Origin: Pedobacter chinensis
GTDB taxonomy: Bacteria > Bacteroidota > Bacteroidia > Sphingobacteriales > Sphingobacteriaceae
Length of the DNA: 64,000 bases
Assembly: GCF_003339865.1 (NCBI RefSeq)
Contig: NZ_QPKV01000010.1
Coordinates: 119,058-183,057, forward strand
Reading direction: 5' to 3'
Shown: positions 44,280 through 52,462 of the stretch, piece after piece
Numbering within the stretch: the stretch's first letter is position 1
Layout: each line of letters opens with the position of its first letter
Notes under the pieces: generated by a model
The model's database searches: none
Seen by the model: only the letters and a program-made list of their open reading frames with translations
Told to the model about the DNA's origin: nothing
Program-made: the position numbers and the translations under genes

Positions 44280-45057
44280 TAAAATTTAGTTTGTTTAATT
44301 TTGGAGGGATAATTAAAGCTAAACATTTTAGTACAAAAATAGGCATGATTTATAAGATAATTCAGTTATCGGTTAGAAATTGATTTCATTTTTTGGAAAT
44401 GAGCGTTTGGTTTCCATGGGGAAAGCAGCCCTGCCTTTCGCTAAATCTTTTTATTTTCAAGTTTAACAACTCTCTTTCTATATTGCTGCCAGAGTTTTCA
44501 AACTTAAAAATGGAAAAAGGATATTGCTCCATTCAGGTTTATAAACAATGTTTGGAGTTTTTTGTGGTGCTTATTCAAAATTTGTATGAATACTTATGTT
44601 GCTGGGTTTAACCCAAAAGCCAATACTAAACGTAGTAGATTTGCAATAGAAGGCACTACTCCCCACCTAATTTAGGAGGGGTTGGGGGTGTTAAAATGTT
44701 GAGTAAGAATCACTGAAGAAGTTTTATAAACCTGACAGTAATGAAAATCCTTTTTGAAGGTGTTGCGCAAAAGATTGCTTTGTGGTTCCTCCCCGCACGG
44801 ACGGAAACGGAGCAAAGAAGAAACCGCAAAAAGATTGGAATGTATGGCGGGACTGCTCGCTCCGAAGAACTACTGTTATTGCTTTTCCTAACATGATTTT
44901 CAAGATTAATATGGTTATGCCACAATAAACAATTAACCAGTTCAAACAGTTAACCAAAATTCTTATCTTTGCAGCCCGATGAAACAATTATATTCAAATC
45001 TTATTGCAGTTAAATTCCTTTAACCAGGTTTCATCATCTTTTTTATCCAAATTTATT
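44280..45057. other. Gene-poor gap with degenerate repeats before prfC
   Basis: I see no convincing gene here. A stretch reading CGTTTGGTTTCCATGGGGAA and on to about 44620 looks like a degenerate intergenic repeat. TCCCCACCTAATTTAGGAGGGG (44659-44680) is an imperfect hairpin. About 44760-44880 resembles scrambled REP-type sequence (GATTGCTTTGTGGTTCCTCC). The prfC promoter lies near the right end. Confidence 0.4.
44964..44971 (+). promoter_or_regulatory. -7 element of prfC
   Basis: TATCTTTG, a full TAnnTTTG match, 87 bp before ATG 45058. The leader would include a 14-codon ORF at 44979. Confidence 0.45.
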
Positions 45058-46641
45058 ATGCTTAACCCCGAAATAGAAAAACGCAAAACCTTTGCCATTA
45101 TTAGTCACCCTGATGCTGGTAAAACCACTTTGACTGAAAAATTCCTGCTCTTTGGTGGTGCCATCAATACCGCAGGAGCAGTAAAGAGGAACAAGGCGAA
45201 TCAAAGTAATACTTCTGATTTTATGGAGATTGAGAAACAACGTGGAATTTCAGTTGCAACCTCGGTAATGGGTTTTGAGTACAGTGGAAAACGCATTAAT
45301 ATTCTGGACACACCTGGCCACAAAGACTTCGCGGAAGATACTTACCGAACCTTATCGGCGGTGGATAGTGTAATCCTGGTTGTTGACTGCGTGAAAGGTG
45401 TTGAGGAACAGACTGAAAAATTAATGTCAGTTTGCCGTATGCGTAACACGCCAGTGATCATTTTCATTAATAAAATGGATAGAGAAGGTAAAGAAGCTTA
45501 CGATTTGTTAGATGAAATTGAGGAAAAACTGAACATCAGTTTATGCCCGCTTTCCTGGCCAATTGGGCAAGGACATACTTTTAAAGGCGTTTACAGCATC
45601 TACAATAAACATTTAAATCTATTTAATTCTGATAAAACCAAAGTAACCGATTCAGTTGTGGCGGCGAATGATTTGGATGACTCCTCATTATCGGATTACC
45701 TTAAAGAAACTGAAATTAGCACATTGAAAGATGATGTTGAACTTGTTGACGGGATTTATGGTCAGCTGGATAAAAGTTTATATACTGAGGGTTTATTAGC
45801 GCCTGTTTTTTTCGGGAGTGCCATTAACAACTTCGGAATCAAAGAGCTTTTGGATACTTTTATCGATATCGCTCCGAGCCCGAGACATAGAGAGGCAGAA
45901 GAACGGGATGTAAAAGTTGAAGAGAAAAACTTCAGTGGCTTTGTGTTTAAAATCCATGCCAACTTAGACCCAAAACACCGCGATAGAATTGCTTTTCTGC
46001 GTATTTGTTCAGGGAAATTTGAGCGTAATAAATTTTATTATCATACCCGGCAGGATAAGAAGCTGAAATTTGCCAACCCCATGGATTTTATGGCAAATGA
46101 AAAAAGTATTGTTGATGAGGCCTGGCCGGGTGATGTAGTTGGCTTATATGATAGCGGAAACTTCAAAATTGGAGATACATTAACCGAAGGTGAAAAGTTA
46201 CAGTTTAAAGGAATTCCGAGTTTTTCTCCATCAATTTTTAAAGAGGTAGAAAACATGGACCCAATGCGTACCAAACAATTGGAAAAAGGTATTGAACAAT
46301 TAACGGATGAAGGGGTTGCGCAATTGTTCGTGATGCAACCTGGTAACAGAAAGGTAATTGGTGCTGTTGGTGAACTTCAATTTGAAGTTATTAACTTTCG
46401 TTTAGAACATGAATATGGCGCTAAATGTCGTTTCCGAACATTGAGTTATACACGTTCAAGCTGGGTAACTTCTGCCGACCGGAAGAAATTGGATGAATTT
46501 GTAAAACGCAAGCAACAACATATCGGGTTTGATAAAGAGGCGAATCCGGTTTATTTGGCCGATAGTGAGTACATGATCAATTTAACCAAACAGGATTACC
46601 CGGATATTGATTTCCATAAAACAAGCGAGTTTAAAAGTTAA
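45058..46641 (+). CDS. prfC: Peptide chain release factor 3
   Basis: 527 residues from ATG 45058 (MLNPEIEKRKTFAIISHPDAGKTT). A GTPase that recycles RF1 and RF2. G1 SHPDAGKTTLTEK, G2/G3 region QRGISVATSV and LDTPGHKDFAEDTYR, G4 NKMDREGK, and the RF3-specific C-terminal domains are present. Confidence 0.94.
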   Translation: MLNPEIEKRKTFAIISHPDAGKTTLTEKFLLFGGAINTAGAVKRNKANQSNTSDFMEIEKQRGISVATSVMGFEYSGKRINILDTPGHKDFAEDTYRTLSAVDSVILVVDCVKGVEEQTEKLMSVCRMRNTPVIIFINKMDREGKEAYDLLDEIEEKLNISLCPLSWPIGQGHTFKGVYSIYNKHLNLFNSDKTKVTDSVVAANDLDDSSLSDYLKETEISTLKDDVELVDGIYGQLDKSLYTEGLLAPVFFGSAINNFGIKELLDTFIDIAPSPRHREAEERDVKVEEKNFSGFVFKIHANLDPKHRDRIAFLRICSGKFERNKFYYHTRQDKKLKFANPMDFMANEKSIVDEAWPGDVVGLYDSGNFKIGDTLTEGEKLQFKGIPSFSPSIFKEVENMDPMRTKQLEKGIEQLTDEGVAQLFVMQPGNRKVIGAVGELQFEVINFRLEHEYGAKCRFRTLSYTRSSWVTSADRKKLDEFVKRKQQHIGFDKEANPVYLADSEYMINLTKQDYPDIDFHKTSEFKS

Positions 46642-46694
46642 TCTGCAACCAAAATCTTTAAATCTTCGTCTGATTAATAATAAACTAAAAAATT

Positions 46695-47063
46695 ATGAAA
46701 AATAAAGTTTTTGCCGTTGCTTCAGTGTTGGTATTTACCTTAATAATCTCTTCTTGCGCAGTTTTACCAACCAATCCGAAGTCATTGAATATTTTGATTC
46801 CTTTGGCGCCGAATAAAAAACTAACTGTAAATCTGTTAGATAAATCAGCGTTTAATGTAGATATTGAGAATCCTACTAATGATACGCTAATCATTAAAGG
46901 CGCCAATAATGATCAGGCTGTTGTAAATAATAAGATAACCCTATCTGTTTTACCCGGAAATAATGTTGAGATTCTAAATGTTTCTAAAAGTAATATCAAA
47001 CCAGTGATTAGGGTATATAACCACAAAGCAAAAGTAATTACGAAGGTTTCTGAAATTAAATAG
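46695..47063 (+). CDS. Small lipoprotein of unknown function
   Basis: 122 residues with a clear lipoprotein signal (MKNKVFAVASVLVFTLIISSC, Cys21). The rest is predicted beta-rich (NLLDKSAFNVDIENPTNDTLIIKG) with no family I recognise. Confidence 0.6.
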   Translation: MKNKVFAVASVLVFTLIISSCAVLPTNPKSLNILIPLAPNKKLTVNLLDKSAFNVDIENPTNDTLIIKGANNDQAVVNNKITLSVLPGNNVEILNVSKSNIKPVIRVYNHKAKVITKVSEIK

Positions 47064-47163
47064 AAATCGCAGGTTGATTTTAGGGGATGAATCAAATTGC
47101 AAATCAATGATTAATTTAATGGATTTTCTACTTTCCTTTGCGCTGTAATTTTTAAAAAATATT

Positions 47164-47769
47164 ATGGTTAATTATAGCGAAATTTTCAGTGAGCAAGGGA
47201 TTGATTATTTAACTTATCGTGCATTGGTTGATCAACTTTTGCTGGAAGGTAAAACTACTGGTCCGGATGATTCAGAGGCGATGCTTCATTACAGTAAAAT
47301 GAATGTACAACGCATGAATAGGGTTGATAAAACCGCTAGCCTGACGGATGAATTAACCACAACCATTAATAATTTAAAAGAAAATTATAAGTTTTTAGTA
47401 ATTACTGAAGGTTGGTGTGGCGATGCTGCTCAAATTGTTCCGGTATTCAATAAAATTGCTACTGAATCATTAGGTAAAATTGATTTGAAATTTGTGCTAC
47501 GCGATAAAAACCTGCCATTAATTGACGCACATTTAACCAATGGAGGAAGAGCAATACCTGTTTTAATCATTTTAAATGAAGCCGTAGATCAAGTTTTTGC
47601 AGCCTGGGCACCAAGACCGCAGATTTTACAGGCGCTTTTAAAAGAGTGGAAAAAAGAAATCACAGAAATGCCGGTTATTGCTGAAAAACTTCACGGTTGG
47701 TATGCAAAAGATAAAACGCAAAGTACACAGGCTGAGTTAAACGAGCTTTTGAAAGGCTTAGAGGGATAA
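47164..47769 (+). CDS. Thioredoxin-family protein
   Basis: 201 residues. A thioredoxin-like fold is centred on ITEGWCGDAAQIVPVFNKIA (about 79-98). The active site has one cysteine (WCGDA), so it is not a standard CxxC oxidoreductase. The C-terminal region is helical. This type is common in Bacteroidota; role unknown. Confidence 0.78.
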   Translation: MVNYSEIFSEQGIDYLTYRALVDQLLLEGKTTGPDDSEAMLHYSKMNVQRMNRVDKTASLTDELTTTINNLKENYKFLVITEGWCGDAAQIVPVFNKIATESLGKIDLKFVLRDKNLPLIDAHLTNGGRAIPVLIILNEAVDQVFAAWAPRPQILQALLKEWKKEITEMPVIAEKLHGWYAKDKTQSTQAELNELLKGLEG

Positions 47770-47799
47770 TACAAGCCTATCTTTTTCTACCAAGATTCT

Positions 47800-47890
47800 T
47801 ACCTGATCCGATTTCAGGGTTTGATAAGTAGAATAGATGCTGAAATGAATTTACTTCTTGGCTTTCCGCTTCGCTATAGGTCAGCATGAC
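47800..47890. repeat. Palindromic repeat of the GTCATCCTGAAC family, interrupted
   Basis: GATCCGATTTCAGGG on the left and GATGCTGAAATGAATTTAC ... GGTCAGCATGAC on the right resemble the arms of the family, with about 30 bp (TTCTTGGCTTTCCGCTTCGC region) inserted in the right arm. Confidence 0.45.
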
Positions 47891-47911
47891 AGATGCACTA
47901 TAGAATAGTGC

Positions 47912-48193
47912 TTAATCAACAGAAACGGTCAAACCTTCTTGTTGTAAAATTTTGCGGTATACTTCCATTTCAGTGAAAGAACCTTCTAAAACGGGGCATT
48001 TCCCTTCATTATGGACTTTCCAGGCAATTTTTTCTGACTGAGATTCGTTATAATCCAGGTATTTCATCATGCAATAAATAACATGATCGAAAGTATTTAC
48101 ATCATCATTCCACAAAATTAGGCGATGTACAGTTTTTAAGGAAGTTAAAATTTCTTCGAGTGTAAAGGTTTCTTCTTTTGTTTCTGTAGACAT
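47912..48193 (-). CDS. clpS: ATP-dependent Clp protease adaptor ClpS
   Basis: 93 residues. It delivers N-degron substrates to ClpA. The motif VHRLILWNDDVNTFDHVIYCM (in pieces; about 22-42), with the N-degron pocket NDD..TF, and AWKVHNEGKCPVLEGSF match the family. Confidence 0.92.
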   Translation of the reverse strand: MSTETKEETFTLEEILTSLKTVHRLILWNDDVNTFDHVIYCMMKYLDYNESQSEKIAWKVHNEGKCPVLEGSFTEMEVYRKILQQEGLTVSVD

Positions 48194-48328
48194 GGATGCA
48201 AAAATAACTATTTTTATGGAAGATGTAATATGTTAAATGGAAGATATACTTTACAACTCGCTTAAATGGCTTATCTTACGTTTTCCATTTGATATTAATA
48301 CATTTGCTAACCAAATACTAATAATAAT

Positions 48329-49375
48329 ATGCATCAATCTAAAATTGCCGGAATAGGTTATTACGTCCCAAAAAATATATATACCAATAATGATTTAAGT
48401 CGGTTCATGGAAACCAGCGATGAATGGATTCAGGAACGTACAGGCATTAAGGAGCGTCGTTTTGCCGATCGCAATGAAGAAACGACCACTACAATGGGCA
48501 TTGAGGCGGCAAAAATCGCCATTGAAAGGGCCGGAATAACAGCAAAGGATATTGATTTTATTGTTTTCGCCACTTTAAGTCCCGATTATTATTTTCCGGG
48601 TTGCGGCGTTTTACTACAGCGCGAAATGGGTATGGGCGAAATCGGGGCTTTGGATGTTCGAAACCAATGCTCAGGGTTTGTGTATGCACTTTCAGTAGCC
48701 GATCAGTTTGTAAAAACGGGGATGTATAAAAATGTTTTGGTGGTTGGTAGTGAGAAACATTCATTTGCGATGGATTTCGAAACCCGTAGCCGCAATGTAT
48801 CTGTAATTTTTGGAGATGGGGCAGGAGCTGTTGTATTACAACCTACCAACGAAAAAGGGAAAGGAATTTTAAGCACACATTTACATAGTGATGGTGCCGA
48901 TGCAGAAATTTTAGCCATGTATTATCCGGGTTCTCATGCCAATAAATGGATGAAAGATAAACCTGCTTTTCCAGATCAGGAATTGGGCGGTTTATTTATG
49001 ACTCCTGAGATTTTAGAAAGTGGAGCCGCTTTGCCTTATATGGATGGTCCATCTGTTTTTAAAAAAGCAGTGGTAAAGTTTCCTGAGGTAATTAAAGAGG
49101 CTCTTGCCGCTAATCATCTTACCGAAAAAGATATTGATATGCTGGTGCCGCATCAGGCGAATCTGCGTATCAGTCAATACGTTCAAAACTTATTAGGTTT
49201 AAGCGATGATCAGGTTTTTAATAACATTCAAAAATACGGAAATACCACTGCAGCATCTGTTCCCATTGCTTTGTGTGAAGCCTGGGAGGCTGGAAAAATT
49301 AAAGATGGCGATTTAGTTTGCCTTGCCGCCTTCGGCTCAGGTTTTACCTGGGCGAGTGCGCTGATTAGGTGGTAA
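48329..49375 (+). CDS. KASIII-like 3-oxoacyl-ACP synthase (second copy)
   Basis: 348 residues. Catalytic C114 in VRNQCSGF, His in VPHQANLR and Asn in YGNTTAASV are intact. Compared with the FabH at 26699 it carries an extra loop (about 199-235, with YYPGSHANKWMKDKPAFPDQ), and it stands alone, so it probably uses a different acyl starter. Physiological role is not readable from context. Confidence 0.85.
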   Translation: MHQSKIAGIGYYVPKNIYTNNDLSRFMETSDEWIQERTGIKERRFADRNEETTTTMGIEAAKIAIERAGITAKDIDFIVFATLSPDYYFPGCGVLLQREMGMGEIGALDVRNQCSGFVYALSVADQFVKTGMYKNVLVVGSEKHSFAMDFETRSRNVSVIFGDGAGAVVLQPTNEKGKGILSTHLHSDGADAEILAMYYPGSHANKWMKDKPAFPDQELGGLFMTPEILESGAALPYMDGPSVFKKAVVKFPEVIKEALAANHLTEKDIDMLVPHQANLRISQYVQNLLGLSDDQVFNNIQKYGNTTAASVPIALCEAWEAGKIKDGDLVCLAAFGSGFTWASALIRW

Positions 49376-49400
49376 GATTTTAGTGGGCAGGTATCGGGAT

Positions 49401-49420
49401 TTTAGTATCAAGTATCAAGA
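49401..49420. repeat. TTTAGTATCAAGTATCAAGA repeat
   Basis: An exact 20-nt reverse complement of 11503-11522. Both copies lie in gene-end intergenic sequence. Confidence 0.6.
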
Positions 49421-49535
49421 TTGGGTGCATAATCGCATCTTAATTGCTTAGCTTTATTCTCTGGTTTCTCCGCTTTATTCTTTCTGCTTTTATCCTTTTA
49501 CTCCTATATTCGCTTTAGTCTTTTAGCTTTAAAAA

Positions 49536-49988
49536 ATGCGGGCAGTTTTACAAAGAGTTACACAAGCAAGTTGCACTGTTGATGGAAATATTACTGGACA
49601 GATAGAAACAGGATTTGTAGTACTTTTAGGCATTGAAGATACCGATTCAACTGAAGATTTAGAATGGCTTGCACAAAAAATTGTAGGCATGCGGGTTTTT
49701 GGCGATGAAAATGGAATGATGAATAAAGCACTTGCCGATGTTGACGGAAACATTCTTTTAATTAGCCAGTTTACTTTGTTTGCCGCTACAAAAAAAGGAA
49801 ATCGGCCTGGTTTTACCCGGGCTGCAAAACCAGATATTGCGATTCCACTTTATGAGAAAATGATTGAGAAATTATCTATCTTAACAGGAAGAAAAGTACA
49901 GACTGGAATTTTTGGTGCAGATATGAAGATCGCTTTATTAAATGATGGCCCGGTTACGATTTTAATTGACACAAAGAATAAGGAATAA
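49536..49988 (+). CDS. dtd: D-aminoacyl-tRNA deacylase
   Basis: 150 residues. It hydrolyses D-aminoacyl-tRNAs. N-terminal MRAVLQRVTQASCTVDG, the SQFTLFA motif (about 77-83) and the NRPGFTRAA loop (about 89-97) are intact. The preceding gap contains iterated CGCTTTATTCTTTCTGCTTT-like sequence. Confidence 0.94.
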   Translation: MRAVLQRVTQASCTVDGNITGQIETGFVVLLGIEDTDSTEDLEWLAQKIVGMRVFGDENGMMNKALADVDGNILLISQFTLFAATKKGNRPGFTRAAKPDIAIPLYEKMIEKLSILTGRKVQTGIFGADMKIALLNDGPVTILIDTKNKE

Positions 49989-50059
49989 TTAAAATTTAAA
50001 CTATGCGATTGTAACTAATTAAGCAGTGAGCTGTCAAAAATCATAATTAATCTATTCAA

Positions 50060-50187
50060 GAAACTGTTTAAATTTTGAGGAATTAAATTGTTTGGTTCGT
50101 GAAGACACGAACCAAGGCATCGAGCCGCGATACGTTCCTCACGCACCGTTGAGTTGTAAAATCGATAAGCCATTTTTAAACAGTTTC
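50060..50187. repeat. 128-bp element bounded by 13-bp inverted repeats
   Basis: GAAACTGTTTAAA (50060-50072) and TTTAAACAGTTTC (50175-50187) are exact inverted ends. Inside is a perfect 10-bp hairpin TTGGTTCGTG-AAGA-CACGAACCAA (50092-50115), followed by a GGCATCGAGCCGCGATACG stretch. It has the shape of a small non-autonomous mobile element (MITE-like); no target duplication is evident. Confidence 0.55.
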
Positions 50188-50212
50188 AAATACTTTTTGA
50201 ACTTAAACGAAT

Positions 50213-51754
50213 ATGAAGGATAAAAACCCGAACCAGCTTACAGAATATAGTTGTCTTGCGTTTTTCCTAATTTTAAAATTAATTTTATCTTTTGTATTGG
50301 TTAATTCAGTTTACGAATTGCACAGAGATGAATTTTTACACCTCGATCAGGCCAATCATTTAGCAGCGGGTTTTACTTCGGTTCCACCGCTTACCTCATT
50401 ATTTTCGTTGATTATTAAAGCCTTAGGAAATGGTTATTATGTTGTTAAATTTTTTCCTGCTGCTTTTGGTGCGCTAACTATTCTGTTTAGCTGGCAAATT
50501 GTCGATCACCTGAAAGGGAATTTACTGGCAAAATGTTTAGTTGCCATTGCCTGTATTTGTTCTGCATATTTAAGACTGAACACGCTTTATCAACCCAACT
50601 CTTTTGATGTTTTAGCCTGGACGGCCGTATTTTATTATCTGATCAGATTTTTTGATAAACAGGAACCAAAATACCTTTACTACTTCGCAATTTCGGTAGC
50701 ACTTGGTTTCTTAAATAAATATAATATTATTTTCCTGTTGATGGGATTATTGCCTGCAATCATTATTAGTCCTACCAGAAAGATATTTACTAATAAACAT
50801 CTCTATTTTGCAATTATTTTAGGTTTAATCATTGTTTCTCCAAATATTGTCTGGCAAATTAATCATGATTTCCCGGTGCTTAAGCACATGAAGTTGCTTG
50901 CGAGAACGCAACTGGTGTATGTTAATCGTAATGATTTCTTTATTAATCAATTTCTGTTTTTTGCTACAGGTATTTTCGTTTTGCTTGCTGGAATTGGCAC
51001 TTTACTTTTCTATAAGCCTTTTGCTAAATATCGGTGGGTAATTTTAACCTATATCTTCACTATATTGATTTTCAGTTATTTCAAGGCCAAAGATTATTAT
51101 GCGTTAGGATTATATCCTGTTTTATTGGCTTTTGGCGCTACATACTTTGGGATTATTTTTTATAAACGCTATGTATGGATTGTTTTGCTTTTAGCTTTTA
51201 CCATCGGATCATTTATTTATGTTTTGCCTTTAATAATGCCGCTTTATTCTCCCGAAAAAATTATTGCAAATCAAAAGCGATTTGAAAGAGTGGGTATGTT
51301 GCGGTGGGAAGATGGCAAAAACCATCAGCTGCCTCAGGATTATGCCGATATGCAAGGCTGGAAAGAATTGGCAGCACTTGTTGATATCGCTTACGGAAAG
51401 GTTAAAGATAAATCGGTCCTGCTCGTACGTGCCGATAATTACGGACAAGCAGGTGCAATTAATTATTATTCGAAATTTAAAAATATAAATGCGGTTTCTT
51501 ACAATGCTGACTACTTGTATTGGTTTAAGATGGATAAGCCGGTTAAAGATTTAATTATGATCAGTGGATCGTACGACGAAGATCCAAAGCGTAAGAGAGA
51601 ACAGCCTTTTTTTGCTAAGATTACCAAAATTGGAGAAATAAAAACGCCCTATGCGAGGGAAAAAGGAGCAGGTGTTTTCTTGCTCGAAGATGCCAGCATT
51701 GATGTGGACAGCATCATAAAATCAGAAATAGAAGAAGAAAAAAATGACCATTAA
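50213..51754 (+). CDS. GT39/ArnT-like membrane glycosyltransferase
   Basis: 513 residues with about 10 membrane segments in the first 380 residues. The first periplasmic loop carries the LHRDEFLHLDQANHLAAGF segment with an acidic D/E pair (family hallmark of GT-C fold enzymes using polyprenyl-phosphate sugars). A soluble C-terminal part follows (about 380-513). Acceptor and sugar unknown. It overlaps the next gene by 11 bp. Confidence 0.8.
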   Translation: MKDKNPNQLTEYSCLAFFLILKLILSFVLVNSVYELHRDEFLHLDQANHLAAGFTSVPPLTSLFSLIIKALGNGYYVVKFFPAAFGALTILFSWQIVDHLKGNLLAKCLVAIACICSAYLRLNTLYQPNSFDVLAWTAVFYYLIRFFDKQEPKYLYYFAISVALGFLNKYNIIFLLMGLLPAIIISPTRKIFTNKHLYFAIILGLIIVSPNIVWQINHDFPVLKHMKLLARTQLVYVNRNDFFINQFLFFATGIFVLLAGIGTLLFYKPFAKYRWVILTYIFTILIFSYFKAKDYYALGLYPVLLAFGATYFGIIFYKRYVWIVLLLAFTIGSFIYVLPLIMPLYSPEKIIANQKRFERVGMLRWEDGKNHQLPQDYADMQGWKELAALVDIAYGKVKDKSVLLVRADNYGQAGAINYYSKFKNINAVSYNADYLYWFKMDKPVKDLIMISGSYDEDPKRKREQPFFAKITKIGEIKTPYAREKGAGVFLLEDASIDVDSIIKSEIEEEKNDH

Positions 51755-52070
51755 CGAAGCACAGGAAACAGTAGATCAATGGATCAAAACCACCGGTATC
51801 AGGTATTTCAATGAATTAACCAATACTGCAATTTTAATGGAAGAGGTTGGCGAAGTTGCCCGGATAATGGCTCGCAAATATGGGGAGCAATCTTTTAAAA
51901 AGAGTGATGAAGAGGTAAATCTGGCTGATGAAATGGCCGATGTGATGTTTGTGCTGATTTGTCTGGCCAATCAAACCGGTATTAATTTAACCGATGCTTT
52001 GGCAAAAAACCTAGAAAAGAAAACTATTCGTGACGCCAATAGGCATAAGAATAATGAGAAGTTAAAATAA
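51744..52070 (+). CDS. MazG-like nucleotide pyrophosphohydrolase
   Basis: 108 residues. The MazG metal pattern EEVGEVARIMARKYG (about 29-43) and LADEMADVMFVLICLANQ (about 61-78) is complete (EExxE ... ExxD). By family it hydrolyses NTPs to NMP and PPi. Overlap with the glycosyltransferase suggests coupling. Confidence 0.85.
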   Translation: MTINEAQETVDQWIKTTGIRYFNELTNTAILMEEVGEVARIMARKYGEQSFKKSDEEVNLADEMADVMFVLICLANQTGINLTDALAKNLEKKTIRDANRHKNNEKLK

Positions 52071-52100
52071 GTCTGGCGCCGCTGGTCAAAAGTTCGGAGT

Positions 52101-52403
52101 CTAGCCGATAAACTCCATTAAAGTTCTGTAAGCCACAAAACGATTTTTAAATTTGGTGTTTAATTTTTCTTGTAATGCAGGTGCATAAACACTTTGATAC
52201 TCATTATAATGATCCAAAGTTTCAGCAACATATTGCGCACAATAGGTTACACCCTCATTTGGAGAATCTACAACTTTTAGCAATCTGTTAGATACAAACA
52301 TCCCGGTCGCCATTACTTCCGGAATATGAATTTCCTGCATCCATTGCAACCATTCTTCGGCTGCATGATCATCTAAAATTAGGGTAACGTTGTACAAAAA
52401 CAT
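52101..52403 (-). CDS. DUF4286 family protein
   Basis: 100 residues from ATG 52403 (MFLYNVTLILDDHAAEEWLQWM); the longer frame adds 12 unlikely codons. This dimeric alpha+beta-barrel-like small protein family is widespread in Bacteroidota and of unknown function. Confidence 0.75.
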   Translation of the reverse strand: MFLYNVTLILDDHAAEEWLQWMQEIHIPEVMATGMFVSNRLLKVVDSPNEGVTYCAQYVAETLDHYNEYQSVYAPALQEKLNTKFKNRFVAYRTLMEFIG

Positions 52404-52462
52404 ATCGCAAAGATAAATAAATATGTGTTGATGTTTCATGAATAGTGACGATTCATGTTGAT

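Noticed and set aside
44393..44611. 72-codon ORF, Cys- and aromatic-rich
   Set aside because: Composition looks like translated intergenic repeat; no recognisable family and no start context.
44979..45023. 14-codon ORF in the prfC leader
   Set aside because: Too short and without supporting composition; not in frame with prfC. Kept only as a remark.
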